Assembly (NCBI GenBank): GCA_013139875.1
Contig: WSZY01000161.1
Span: 1-5,891, forward strand
Length of the DNA stretch: 5,891 nt
Reading direction: 5' to 3'
Source of the DNA: Mariprofundaceae bacterium
GTDB taxonomy: Bacteria > Pseudomonadota > Zetaproteobacteria > Mariprofundales > Mariprofundaceae
Made by a program: the position numbers and the translations under genes. The notes beneath the pieces are model-generated. The model searched no databases and had not been told where the DNA came from. It saw only the letters and a list, made by a program, of their open reading frames with translations. Shown one piece after another: positions 1-5,597 of this stretch (position 1 is the first letter of the stretch; every line of letters starts with the position of its first letter).

Positions 1-2
1 CA

Positions 3-1115
3 AACCCGGATCTGGCTCCGATTGATGCCGGTGCCGGTGAGCCGAGACTACCGCTGCCGGATTTTGTCGAGGGCACACTGGCCAAGCACCTCAGCGGCCT
101 CTCCAAATATCCAAGCAGCCGTGGTAACGATGATCTGCGTCGGGCCATCGCAGCCTGGCTGATGCGCCGATATAGCCTGCAGCATGTTGACCCGGCAACG
201 CAGGTATTAAGTGCCAACGGAACACGGGAGGCACTCTTTGCCGTTGCCCATGCACTGGTAAATCCCGAGGCCTGCTGTGGAAACGGGCAGAAACCCTATG
301 TACTGATGCCGAACCCGATGTATCAGATCTATCTGGGAGCCGCCGTAACTTCCGGGGCTGCCCCTTACCTGATGCCATGCTCTGCCGAAAACGGTTTTGA
401 ACCTGAACTCGATGCCGTTCCGGACAGTGTCTGGGCCGACACCGCTATTGTCTATGTATGCTCGCCATCCAATCCAACAGGCTGGGTGGCTGGCGCAGAC
501 TACTACACCCGGCTGCTTGAGCTTGCCGACAAACATGACTTTTATCTGCTGGCAGATGAGTGCTACTCGGAAATCTACTGGGAGACGCCACCGGTTGGCC
601 TGCTTGAGGTGGCTCAATCACTGGGGCGTGAAGGTTTTTCCCGATGTCTGGTTTTTAACTCTCTCTCCAAACGCTCTGCGCTGCCGGGTCTGCGCTCGGG
701 ACTTATTGCCGGAGATGCCGAACTGGTCAGCCGTTTTGCCAAGCTGCGCAGCTATACCGGGCCTGCCACACCCATCCCCCTGCAACAGGTGGCCGCGACA
801 GCATGGTCGGATGAGACACATGTAGAGAGACATCTTGAAGTCTATCGTCAAAGTCTGGCGCTGTTTTTCGATACCTATGACCAGAGTTCACCACCTGCCG
901 GATCATTCTTTGTCTGGCTACCGGTTGAAGATGAAGAGGCCTTTGCCATAGCTGCCTATGAGCAGCAGGCTGTCACCATACTTCCCGGCTCATACCTTGG
1001 TGCCACTGATAGAGATGGCAACAACTCAGGCACCGGATATGTCCGGGCAGCCCTGGTCGATGGGCCTGAAAAAGCTGCCGAGCTTGCCGAAAGGCTTAAG
1101 GCCGTCAGAGTCTAA
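3..1115 (+). CDS. dapC: N-succinyldiaminopimelate aminotransferase (DapC), 5'-truncated by window edge
   Basis: This is a PLP-dependent class I/II aminotransferase. DapC converts N-succinyl-2-amino-6-ketopimelate plus glutamate to N-succinyl-LL-diaminopimelate in the cytoplasm, a step of lysine and peptidoglycan-precursor synthesis. The frame is open from base 3, giving 370 residues; the family is usually about 395-400, so roughly 25-30 N-terminal residues lie upstream and the ATG at 162 is internal. Numbered from base 3, visible motifs are GAGEPRLPLP (about residues 10-19), NGTREALF, SPSNPTG with Asn157, ADECY with PLP-pyridine-binding Asp185, FNSLSKRS with the Schiff-base Lys223, LPGLRSG, and YVRAALV with a probable carboxylate-binding Arg348. 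SLSKRS-x-PG-x-RSG is characteristic of DapC within the fold-type I aminotransferases. It is followed after 3 bases by a decarboxylase gene and then dapD, which supports DapC over a generic aspartate or kynurenine aminotransferase. Its promoter lies outside the window. Confidence 0.9.
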   Translation, partial: NPDLAPIDAGAGEPRLPLPDFVEGTLAKHLSGLSKYPSSRGNDDLRRAIAAWLMRRYSLQHVDPATQVLSANGTREALFAVAHALVNPEACCGNGQKPYVLMPNPMYQIYLGAAVTSGAAPYLMPCSAENGFEPELDAVPDSVWADTAIVYVCSPSNPTGWVAGADYYTRLLELADKHDFYLLADECYSEIYWETPPVGLLEVAQSLGREGFSRCLVFNSLSKRSALPGLRSGLIAGDAELVSRFAKLRSYTGPATPIPLQQVAATAWSDETHVERHLEVYRQSLALFFDTYDQSSPPAGSFFVWLPVEDEEAFAIAAYEQQAVTILPGSYLGATDRDGNNSGTGYVRAALVDGPEKAAELAERLKAVRV

Positions 1116-1118
1116 GCC

Positions 1119-2339
1119 ATGTTGATTCCAGCAAACATTGAATCAGAACTGCGCAGGCAAGCCGCATCAGGCAGTACATTGAACTGCTATCTGTATGACA
1201 CAACCCCCATGCGGGAGAAGATTGAACATCTTGTTCAGATTATGCCGAACGGTCTGGAGCTCTTCTATGCCGTGAAGGCCAATCCGCATCCGGCATTCCT
1301 GAAGGCGGCTCTGCAGGCGGGTGCGGTCGGAATTGAAATTGCCAGCCTTGGTGAAGCTCGGCGGGCGGTGGATGCAGGCTTCTCTGCAGACCGGCTGATC
1401 TATACCGGCCCCGGAAAGTCTCCGGAAGAGCTGGCATGGAGTGTGGAAAACGGTGTGCGAACGGTACATATCGAATCACTTGTTGAAGCCCATCGCCTGA
1501 ACAGCATCTGCAAGCAGCAGGGCAAAAGCATGGATGTGCTGCTGCGCATCAATGCCAACTTCGATATCCACGATGCCCAGACCACATTCTCAGGCGGCAG
1601 TAAAAAGTTCGGTATTGATGAAGAGAAACTGGATGAAGCGCTGCCCCAAATTCTGGCACTTGAACATCTTAACTTTCGTGGCCTGCACGTCTATGCAGCC
1701 AGTGGCGTGTTAAATGTGGGTGACCTGCTGAAAAACTGTGAGCTGGTCTTTGATCTTGCCAAAAAGATCGAGGCCACCTATGCCGGTGTAAATTGTGACA
1801 TTATCGATTTCGGTGGTGGCTTTGGTGTCGACTATCTTGAAACCGGCAGTGATTTCGATCCACAGGCCTACGCCGATGGGCTGGCAGCCATGATTGCCGA
1901 CTACGGTTTTGAAGGACGCCGCTTTGTGCTCGAACTGGGCCGTTATCTGGCTGCCGATTCAGGCTACTTCTGTACGGAGATTCTCGACATTAAAGAGAGC
2001 CGTGGTAAAAAACAGGTAGTCTGTGCCGGTGGTATCAATCACTTCCGAAGGCCTGCAGCCCTGTCAATCAACCATCCACTCAGTATCGTTCACACCTCGA
2101 AAGAAAAGCTGTATGATGGACAGGAGTCAGTCATAAACGAAAAGGTCTATTTTGGCGGGCCGCTCTGCACCTCAGCAGACAAGCTGGCCAATGACATTTA
2201 CGTGGAGGCAGCCGATGTTGGTGATATTGCTGTGTTTGGATTGGCAGGAGCCTACGGGCTGACTATGTCCAATCAGGAATTTTTAAGTCATGCTCGACCT
2301 GAAGAGGTCGTTTTGGATCAAAAGGAGTCTGATTCATGA
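1119..2339 (+). CDS. Fold-type III PLP-dependent decarboxylase, LysA-like but atypical
   Basis: This 406-residue protein has the alanine-racemase-like TIM barrel plus C-terminal beta domain of DAP/ornithine decarboxylases. Visible residues are [10 protein letters not shown] with the PLP Lys53, SKKFGI (161-166), HVYAASG with His190, the phosphate-binding glycines of DFGGGFG (230-236), ELGR (272-275), FRRPAAL (309-315), GGPLCTSAD with the cross-subunit catalytic Cys350, and GAYG with Tyr379. By position between dapC and dapD it could be lysA (meso-DAP to lysine plus CO2). However, canonical LysA has CES-x-D after the Cys and N-x-R-x-RP near the C-terminus; here these are CTSAD and [10 protein letters not shown]. 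Those features recall the LysA-related enzymes of siderophore (PvsE-like) and exosortase-A-associated loci. The substrate is therefore uncertain. The ATG lies 3 bases after the dapC stop with no strong ribosome-binding site, suggesting translational coupling; the stop overlaps the dapD start. Confidence 0.85.
   Translation: MLIPANIESELRRQAASGSTLNCYLYDTTPMREKIEHLVQIMPNGLELFYAVKANPHPAFLKAALQAGAVGIEIASLGEARRAVDAGFSADRLIYTGPGKSPEELAWSVENGVRTVHIESLVEAHRLNSICKQQGKSMDVLLRINANFDIHDAQTTFSGGSKKFGIDEEKLDEALPQILALEHLNFRGLHVYAASGVLNVGDLLKNCELVFDLAKKIEATYAGVNCDIIDFGGGFGVDYLETGSDFDPQAYADGLAAMIADYGFEGRRFVLELGRYLAADSGYFCTEILDIKESRGKKQVVCAGGINHFRRPAALSINHPLSIVHTSKEKLYDGQESVINEKVYFGGPLCTSADKLANDIYVEAADVGDIAVFGLAGAYGLTMSNQEFLSHARPEEVVLDQKESDS
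2322..2327 (+). promoter_or_regulatory. Ribosome-binding site of dapD
   Basis: AAGGAG lies 8 bases upstream of the dapD ATG, inside the end of the upstream decarboxylase gene. It fixes the dapD start at 2336 and indicates efficient reinitiation after the overlapping stop codon. Confidence 0.75.
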
Positions 2340-3157
2340 ATCATTTACAAGAAGTAATCGATACCGCGTGGGAAACGCGCAATGAGTGGGACATGCAGAG
2401 TGTCGACATGGAGTCCCGTGACGCAATCGAACGTGCGGTTCAGCTGCTGGATGACGGTGGTGTACGTGTTGCAGAGAGAGATAGTGAAGGCAACTGGGTT
2501 ACCCATGAATGGTTGAAAAAAGCCGTGCTGCTCTTCTTCAAGCTGCATGATAATCAGGTGATCAGCGGTGGCGATACCAACTATTATGACAAGGTTCCTC
2601 AGAAGTTTGCCAACTGGGGCAAAGAGATGTTCCGTAAAGGCGGTATGCGTGTCGTGCCTCCTGCAACAGTGCGTAAGGGTGCCTATATCGCATCCAAAGT
2701 CGTGCTGATGCCGAGCTACGTGAATATTGGTGCCTATGTGGATGAGGGTACGATGGTCGATACCTGGTCAACTGTGGGCTCATGTGCCCAGATTGGTAAG
2801 AACGTTCACCTCTCCGGTGGTGTTGGTATCGGTGGTGTACTTGAACCTCTGCAGGCCGCCCCGACCATTATCGAAGACAACTGCTTTATCGGCGCACGCT
2901 CCGAAGTGGTTGAAGGCGTGATTATCCGTGAAGGCTCTGTGATCTCGATGGGTGTCTATATCGGCAAATCAACCCGCATCTATGATCGTGAGACCGGTGA
3001 GACTTTTTACGGAGAAGTGCCTCCGTACTCTGTCGTGGTTTCAGGCTCCATGCCCGGTAAAGCTGGCGGCCCGAATCTCTACTGCGCCGTGATTGTGAAG
3101 AAGGTGGATGAGAAGACCCGCTCCAAGACCGGAATCACCGAGCTTCTCCGCGAGTAG
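2336..3157 (+). CDS. dapD: 2,3,4,5-tetrahydropyridine-2,6-dicarboxylate N-succinyltransferase (DapD)
   Basis: DapD transfers succinyl from succinyl-CoA to tetrahydrodipicolinate, the committing step of the succinylase branch of lysine/DAP synthesis. The cytoplasmic enzyme is a trimer. The protein has 273 residues, essentially the usual length (about 274). Residues 1-100 form the helical N-terminal substrate domain. Residues about 105-235 show the hexapeptide repeats of a left-handed beta-helix ([78 protein letters not shown]). The DTW motif (Asp142) and Glu190 occupy the positions of known active-site acids of the family. The C-terminal strand region ends in ITELLRE. The start is supported by AAGGAG at 2322-2327, 8 bases before the ATG, and by the 4-base ATGA overlap with the preceding gene. 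Together with dapC it defines a succinylase-type pathway; dapE and dapF are not in the window. Confidence 0.96.
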   Translation: MNHLQEVIDTAWETRNEWDMQSVDMESRDAIERAVQLLDDGGVRVAERDSEGNWVTHEWLKKAVLLFFKLHDNQVISGGDTNYYDKVPQKFANWGKEMFRKGGMRVVPPATVRKGAYIASKVVLMPSYVNIGAYVDEGTMVDTWSTVGSCAQIGKNVHLSGGVGIGGVLEPLQAAPTIIEDNCFIGARSEVVEGVIIREGSVISMGVYIGKSTRIYDRETGETFYGEVPPYSVVVSGSMPGKAGGPNLYCAVIVKKVDEKTRSKTGITELLRE

Positions 3158-3184
3158 CTTCAAATCTGCCTTCATGGAGGGCAT

Positions 3185-3997
3185 ATGGGTAAGGCAAATC
3201 ATCTGAAAATTATAGCTCCCGACAGTGTCATATTACGGGAAGGCGAATCCAGTGATGGTGTATACATTTTGAAAAAAGGCCGGGTCTCTATCTCACGCGT
3301 GAACAGAGGCGGTCAGGAAGTGGTGTTGGCCGAACTCGGCAAAGGTGAAGTCTTTGGTGAAATGAGCCTGATCAGCCATTTGCCATGTTCCGCAACTGTG
3401 AAAGCGATGGGCGAAGCAGAGGTACTGCATTTAAGTAAGAGGCAGTTTGTTCATGCCGTGGCGGGCAACATTGCTTCAGTAGAAAATGTTTTGCGCGCGT
3501 TGTATCGGCGCATGCGCAATATGAATCTGCGGGTGATGGAGTTGGAGCATCAACTTGCTACCCAGTGCGTTAAACTGGAAGATGCAACTCAGGCTCCTGC
3601 AACAGCCAGGCCCGGAACGGTCACTGTTGCAGGCGTGACAGAGCAGGCGAAACATGCGCTGGGTGATCTGCACTGTTTTGCTATTGAAAAGTTTCCATTT
3701 CGAGTCGGTCGCTGGTCCATTACGCAGGAAAAGGTTTCATGGTTTTTTGGCAGGAAGGGAAACGATCTGGACATTCATGATATCGCTCCGTATGGAGTAT
3801 CGCGACATCACTGTTTCCTTGAAAAAAAAGGATCAGGGGTTTTCCTGATTGATACCTCCCATCTGGGTACATGGGTAGATGACGAGCGATTGTGTAAAAA
3901 GTCCGGCTTCGATAAAATACTTTTGGGGCCCGGCAGTCACAAGATCTGTCTGGGATCACGGGATAGCGTCTTCACTTTTGAATTTGCTGTTCACTAG
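3185..3997 (+). CDS. Cyclic-nucleotide-binding-like domain fused to FHA domain, hypothetical signalling protein
   Basis: This 270-residue, apparently cytoplasmic protein has no signal peptide or membrane segment. Residues about 8-95 match the CRP/cNMP-binding fold (ILREGESSDGVYILKKGRVSI, then GEVFGEMSLISHLPCSATV at 54-72). The cassette Glu59 is present, but the arginine that normally contacts the cyclic phosphate (P-R-x-A-T) is Cys68. A charged helix at about 98-130 resembles the CRP dimerisation helix. No helix-turn-helix follows, so it is not a typical transcription factor. After a Pro/Ala/Thr-rich linker (about 135-150), residues about 168-270 resemble an FHA phosphothreonine-binding domain: FPFRVGR, NDLDIHD, GVSRHH (Ser206, Arg207, His209) and DTSHLGTWVDD. 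The usual S-x-N-G-T asparagine is replaced by Leu, and there is extra sequence between VGR and NDLDI. GGAGG at 3176-3180 precedes the ATG by 4 bases. It lies 27 bases after dapD, in the same operon. The ligand and partner are unknown. Confidence 0.85.
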   Translation: MGKANHLKIIAPDSVILREGESSDGVYILKKGRVSISRVNRGGQEVVLAELGKGEVFGEMSLISHLPCSATVKAMGEAEVLHLSKRQFVHAVAGNIASVENVLRALYRRMRNMNLRVMELEHQLATQCVKLEDATQAPATARPGTVTVAGVTEQAKHALGDLHCFAIEKFPFRVGRWSITQEKVSWFFGRKGNDLDIHDIAPYGVSRHHCFLEKKGSGVFLIDTSHLGTWVDDERLCKKSGFDKILLGPGSHKICLGSRDSVFTFEFAVH

Positions 3998-4004
3998 ATG
4001 ACCT

Positions 4005-4058
4005 TTCGGACAGGCCGTTTACTGTAGGCACAGATCTGCTTCGGATTATTAAAGCGGG
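4005..4058 (+). repeat. Diverged repeat, copy A (FHA-like coding remnant?)
   Basis: TTCGGACAGG (4005-4014) and the 41-base block 4018-4058 recur at 5789-5798 and 5836-5876. The block is ungapped with 33 of 41 identities by hand count. Read on the plus strand from 4018, it gives FTVGTDLLRIIKAG, then GQSGYHPA and a TAA at 4084-4086 that abuts the terminator. The pattern F-T-[VI]-G-x-D...I-[IV] followed by S-x-Y-H resembles the start of an FHA domain. Only 3 bases separate the two blocks here, against 37 in the other copy, so this copy may carry a frame-breaking deletion. It has no start codon or ribosome-binding site of its own and is probably not expressed as a protein. Confidence 0.5.
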
Positions 4059-4084
4059 TGGACAATCCGGGTACCATCCAGCGT

Positions 4085-4121
4085 AAAAGGGCAGCCATAT
4101 GGCTGCCCTTTTCTATTTTTT
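4085..4121 (+). terminator. Rho-independent terminator of the dap/cNMP-FHA operon
   Basis: A perfect inverted repeat has arms AAAAGGGCAGCC (4085-4096) and GGCTGCCCTTTT (4101-4112), an ATAT loop, and then CTATTTTTT. It lies 88 bases after the cNMP-FHA stop. The same palindrome ends in TTTT on the minus strand, 74 bases beyond the end of the DUF2249 gene, so it could also stop transcription from that side, less strongly because only the arm supplies the T run. Confidence 0.9.
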
Positions 4122-4158
4122 ACGTCTGAATATTATGACTGGCAAATAACTGTTTTCA

Positions 4159-4178
4159 GTCAAAAGCAGCCTTTTGAC
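4159..4178. repeat. Small inverted repeat between convergent gene ends
   Basis: GTCAAAAG (4159-4166) and CTTTTGAC (4171-4178) form a perfect 8-base-pair stem with a CAGC loop, just beyond the 3' end of the minus-strand DUF2249 gene. It could act as an RNA 3'-end hairpin for that gene. No clear T tract follows on the minus strand (TGAAAACAG), so it is not called a terminator. Confidence 0.45.
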
Positions 4179-4186
4179 AGTTCTGT

Positions 4187-4447
4187 TTATCTGCGTGTGA
4201 AGTTGATGGCGATTTGTCCCGGCTCACGTGAAACATAACTGATTTCGATACCCTCACCAAAATATTCGTTCAACTGAGCCAGCAGTGGCAATGGGTCATG
4301 ATCGTTAAGAAAAGACATTGTTTCACCGGGATGCAGGGCATTCAATGCGCCAAAGATTGCAGCGTGACGAAAGCGTTTTGCAACACCGCGTGCATCAAAC
4401 GGATAGCACTGGTCAGGGGAGGTTGAATTAGAGCAATTGTGTATCAT
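4187..4447 (-). CDS. DUF2249 domain protein, putative NsrR target
   Basis: This small cytoplasmic protein has 86 residues from the ATG at 4447. It shows the DUF2249 pattern: FDARGV (17-22), then LNALHPGETMSFLNDHDPLP (35-54) with the conserved N-D-H-D-P (His50), LLAQLNEYF, and a terminal strand pair ending in IAINFTRR. Members of this family often sit near hemerythrin-like, nitric-oxide and denitrification genes under NsrR-type control; the biochemical role is not established. An upstream GTG at 4480 is in frame but has no ribosome-binding site. The ATG at 4447 has AGGA 7 bases before it, so it is preferred. The N-terminal dozen residues include two cysteines (Cys5, Cys14) ahead of the domain. 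The gene is divergent from the NsrR-like gene, and its promoter is overlaid by putative operator dyads. Confidence 0.85.
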   Translation of the reverse strand: MIHNCSNSTSPDQCYPFDARGVAKRFRHAAIFGALNALHPGETMSFLNDHDPLPLLAQLNEYFGEGIEISYVSREPGQIAINFTRR

Positions 4448-4510
4448 ATTAAAATCCTGGATTAATGAGATTATGGCCACGCAATATTTTGCGTATCTGC
4501 CCTTCTTTTA

Positions 4511-4533
4511 AAGATGTAATAATAATATATATT
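4511..4533. promoter_or_regulatory. Putative NsrR operator 1 (over the -10 box)
   Basis: This 23-base site has the 11-1-11 dyad layout known for NsrR: left arm AAGATGTAATA and right arm TAATATATATT, whose reverse complement matches the left arm at 8 of 11 positions. The left arm resembles the proteobacterial NsrR half-site AAGATGYATTT. It covers the -10 box of the divergent DUF2249 promoter. The assignment rests on manual matching in AT-rich DNA, where weak dyads arise easily. Confidence 0.5.
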
Positions 4534-4546
4534 ATAAACATGTCAA
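4519..4546 (-). promoter_or_regulatory. Sigma-70-type promoter of the DUF2249 gene
   Basis: On the minus strand a perfect TTGACA (-35, plus-strand 4541-4546) is followed after 16 bases by TATTAT (-10, plus-strand 4519-4524, 5 of 6 consensus). This predicts a transcript start near 4512 and a leader of about 65 bases to the ATG at 4447. The boxes lie inside the two dyads described separately, an arrangement suited to repression. Confidence 0.7.
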
Positions 4547-4559
4547 TAAAATATATCTT
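4537..4559. promoter_or_regulatory. Putative NsrR operator 2 (over the -35 box)
   Basis: This second 23-base site has arms AACATGTCAAT and AAATATATCTT. The right arm's reverse complement, AAGATATATTT, is a close NsrR-like half-site, but the two arms match at only 6 of 11 positions. It covers the TTGACA of the minus-strand promoter and lies 33 bases before the NsrR-like start codon, so it could also serve autoregulation. Confidence 0.4.
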
Positions 4560-4591
4560 TTAATATCCGATTAACAGCTTATCCTCAGGCT

Positions 4592-4987
4592 ATGCAACTC
4601 ACCTCCTATACAGACTATTCACTTCGGACGCTGCTCTATCTTGCCACACATCAGGAGAGACTTGTCACCATTGCAGAAATCAGTGAGCACCATGGAATTT
4701 CGCACAATCACCTGATTAAAGTTGTCCATAACCTCGGTAAACATGGTTTTATCCAGACTGTTCGGGGAAAATCAGGTGGCGTTCGCCTGGCACTGAAACC
4801 CGAAAAAATTATCATTGCAGATGTTGTGCGGCTCACAGAACCACACATGAATATTCAGGAGTGTTTCTCCAGGGAGACCAATACATGCTCTTTGATTGAT
4901 AACTGCAAACTGGCCGGCCTTCTCTATCAGGCACGACACGATTTTATGAAGGTTCTGGAAGAGAACACGCTTGCTGACATATTGTAA
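4592..4987 (+). CDS. nsrR: Rrf2-family NO-sensing repressor, NsrR-like
   Basis: This 131-residue DNA-binding protein begins with the typical MQLTSYTDYSLRTLLYLAT. It has a winged helix-turn-helix (ITIAEIS-type helix then GISHNHLIKVVHNLGKHGF, about 26-53) and the wing VRGKSGGVRLA (57-67). Three cysteines, Cys91, Cys99 and Cys105, in ECF-x6-C-x5-C, are positioned as the [4Fe-4S] ligands of NsrR, and Asp8, the reported fourth ligand in Streptomyces NsrR, is present. Spacing and sequence favour NsrR over IscR (C-x5-C-x5-C type) and RirA. NsrR represses nitric-oxide detoxification genes until NO damages its cluster. The gene is divergent from a DUF2249 gene, a common NsrR-regulon member, with NsrR-like dyads between them. 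The ribosome-binding site is weak (CAGG at 4586-4589, only 2 bases from the ATG), suggesting low expression. Confidence 0.88.
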   Translation: MQLTSYTDYSLRTLLYLATHQERLVTIAEISEHHGISHNHLIKVVHNLGKHGFIQTVRGKSGGVRLALKPEKIIIADVVRLTEPHMNIQECFSRETNTCSLIDNCKLAGLLYQARHDFMKVLEENTLADIL

Positions 4988-5087
4988 GGGGACATTCGCC
5001 TGGAAAACTAAATACCGTCTTCCCATGCCGGATTAAATATCAGAACCCTTGAACGCCTTGTGCTGATAATTAATTTTTGTGTATCAA

Positions 5088-5543
5088 TCAGGCCAAAGAC
5101 CGGTATATCTTTATAAAAACCTGCTCGGCAACGATTATGGCAGTCACCACAACGATAAACGCGACCAGACCGTGTATTGGACCGCTGAATACAACACTAT
5201 CACCAAAGAAAAAATTTATAGCCCCGAGAATGATTATTTTTGAAACGAAGAGTATCCCCCAGGTTGACAGGACTCGCAGTGTCTTCGCCGTTAAACCGTT
5301 TTTTTCTTTAAAATAGCCGGCAGCACGGTGCTCAATTATGATTGTTACCTTCATCAAAAACTGCAGTAGCATTGCCGCAAGCAATGAAATTGAAAAGAGT
5401 TCAATAAAGACATAATCCCAATACTCATTAAACAGGTTGAGTACCGTTAGATCAATTAACACCGCAAAAACACTTCTTAGAAAAAGTTGCTGCCGTCCTG
5501 AGTACGCCCCGACAGGCTCGCTTTTCACACTTCTGTTTGCCAT
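5088..5543 (-). CDS. Four-helix integral membrane protein, unknown function
   Basis: This 151-residue protein belongs to no functional family I recognise. It starts with a charged cytoplasmic-looking N-terminus (MANRSVKSEPVG). Four hydrophobic segments follow, at about 21-38, 44-70, 90-113 and 122-143; there is no cleavable signal. A basic/acidic stretch EHRAAGYFKEKNGLTAKTLR (71-90) separates segments 2 and 3, and the protein ends in IKIYRSLA. Polar residues near the membrane (Glu40, Asp43, Glu48, Glu71, His72) are notable. The ATG at 5543 is preferred over the in-frame TTG at 5546 because AAGGAGGT on the minus strand ends 8 bases before it. It converges on the NsrR-like gene across about 100 bases with no strong terminator seen, and nothing in its context suggests a role. 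Confidence 0.75.
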   Translation of the reverse strand: MANRSVKSEPVGAYSGRQQLFLRSVFAVLIDLTVLNLFNEYWDYVFIELFSISLLAAMLLQFLMKVTIIIEHRAAGYFKEKNGLTAKTLRVLSTWGILFVSKIIILGAINFFFGDSVVFSGPIHGLVAFIVVVTAIIVAEQVFIKIYRSLA

Positions 5544-5550
5544 CAACTAA

Positions 5551-5558
5551 TACCTCCT
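5551..5558 (-). promoter_or_regulatory. Strong ribosome-binding site of the membrane protein gene
   Basis: The minus strand reads AAGGAGGT, a perfect anti-16S match, ending 8 bases upstream of the ATG at 5543. It decides the start over the TTG immediately upstream and makes this a confidently expressed reading frame. Confidence 0.75.
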
Positions 5559-5597
5559 TGAACTATCCTGTGGCTCATGGGTAGAGATACATATACT

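Noticed and set aside
207..617. Minus-strand open frame of 136 codons opposite dapC
   Set aside because: It is antisense to a conserved enzyme with all catalytic motifs on the plus strand, and has no ribosome-binding site or recognisable domain.
397..825. Long open frame of 142 codons inside dapC in another plus-strand frame
   Set aside because: It overlaps the well-supported aminotransferase frame, is Cys/Arg/Pro-rich, and matches no family; it is a shadow of dapC.
4448..4480. Upstream GTG start for the DUF2249 gene (11 extra residues)
   Set aside because: No ribosome-binding site precedes the GTG, whereas AGGA precedes the ATG at 4447 at good spacing; the extra residues do not belong to the domain.
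4511..4560. AT-rich stretch as a possible origin or integration site
   Set aside because: No DnaA-box cluster, iterons, tRNA or direct repeats are visible; the AT richness is explained by a promoter with Rrf2-type operators.
5038..5068. TATCAG/CTGATA inverted repeat between the nsrR and membrane protein gene ends
   Set aside because: The stem is only 6 AT-rich base pairs with a 19-base loop and no proper T run on either strand, so it is too weak to call a terminator.
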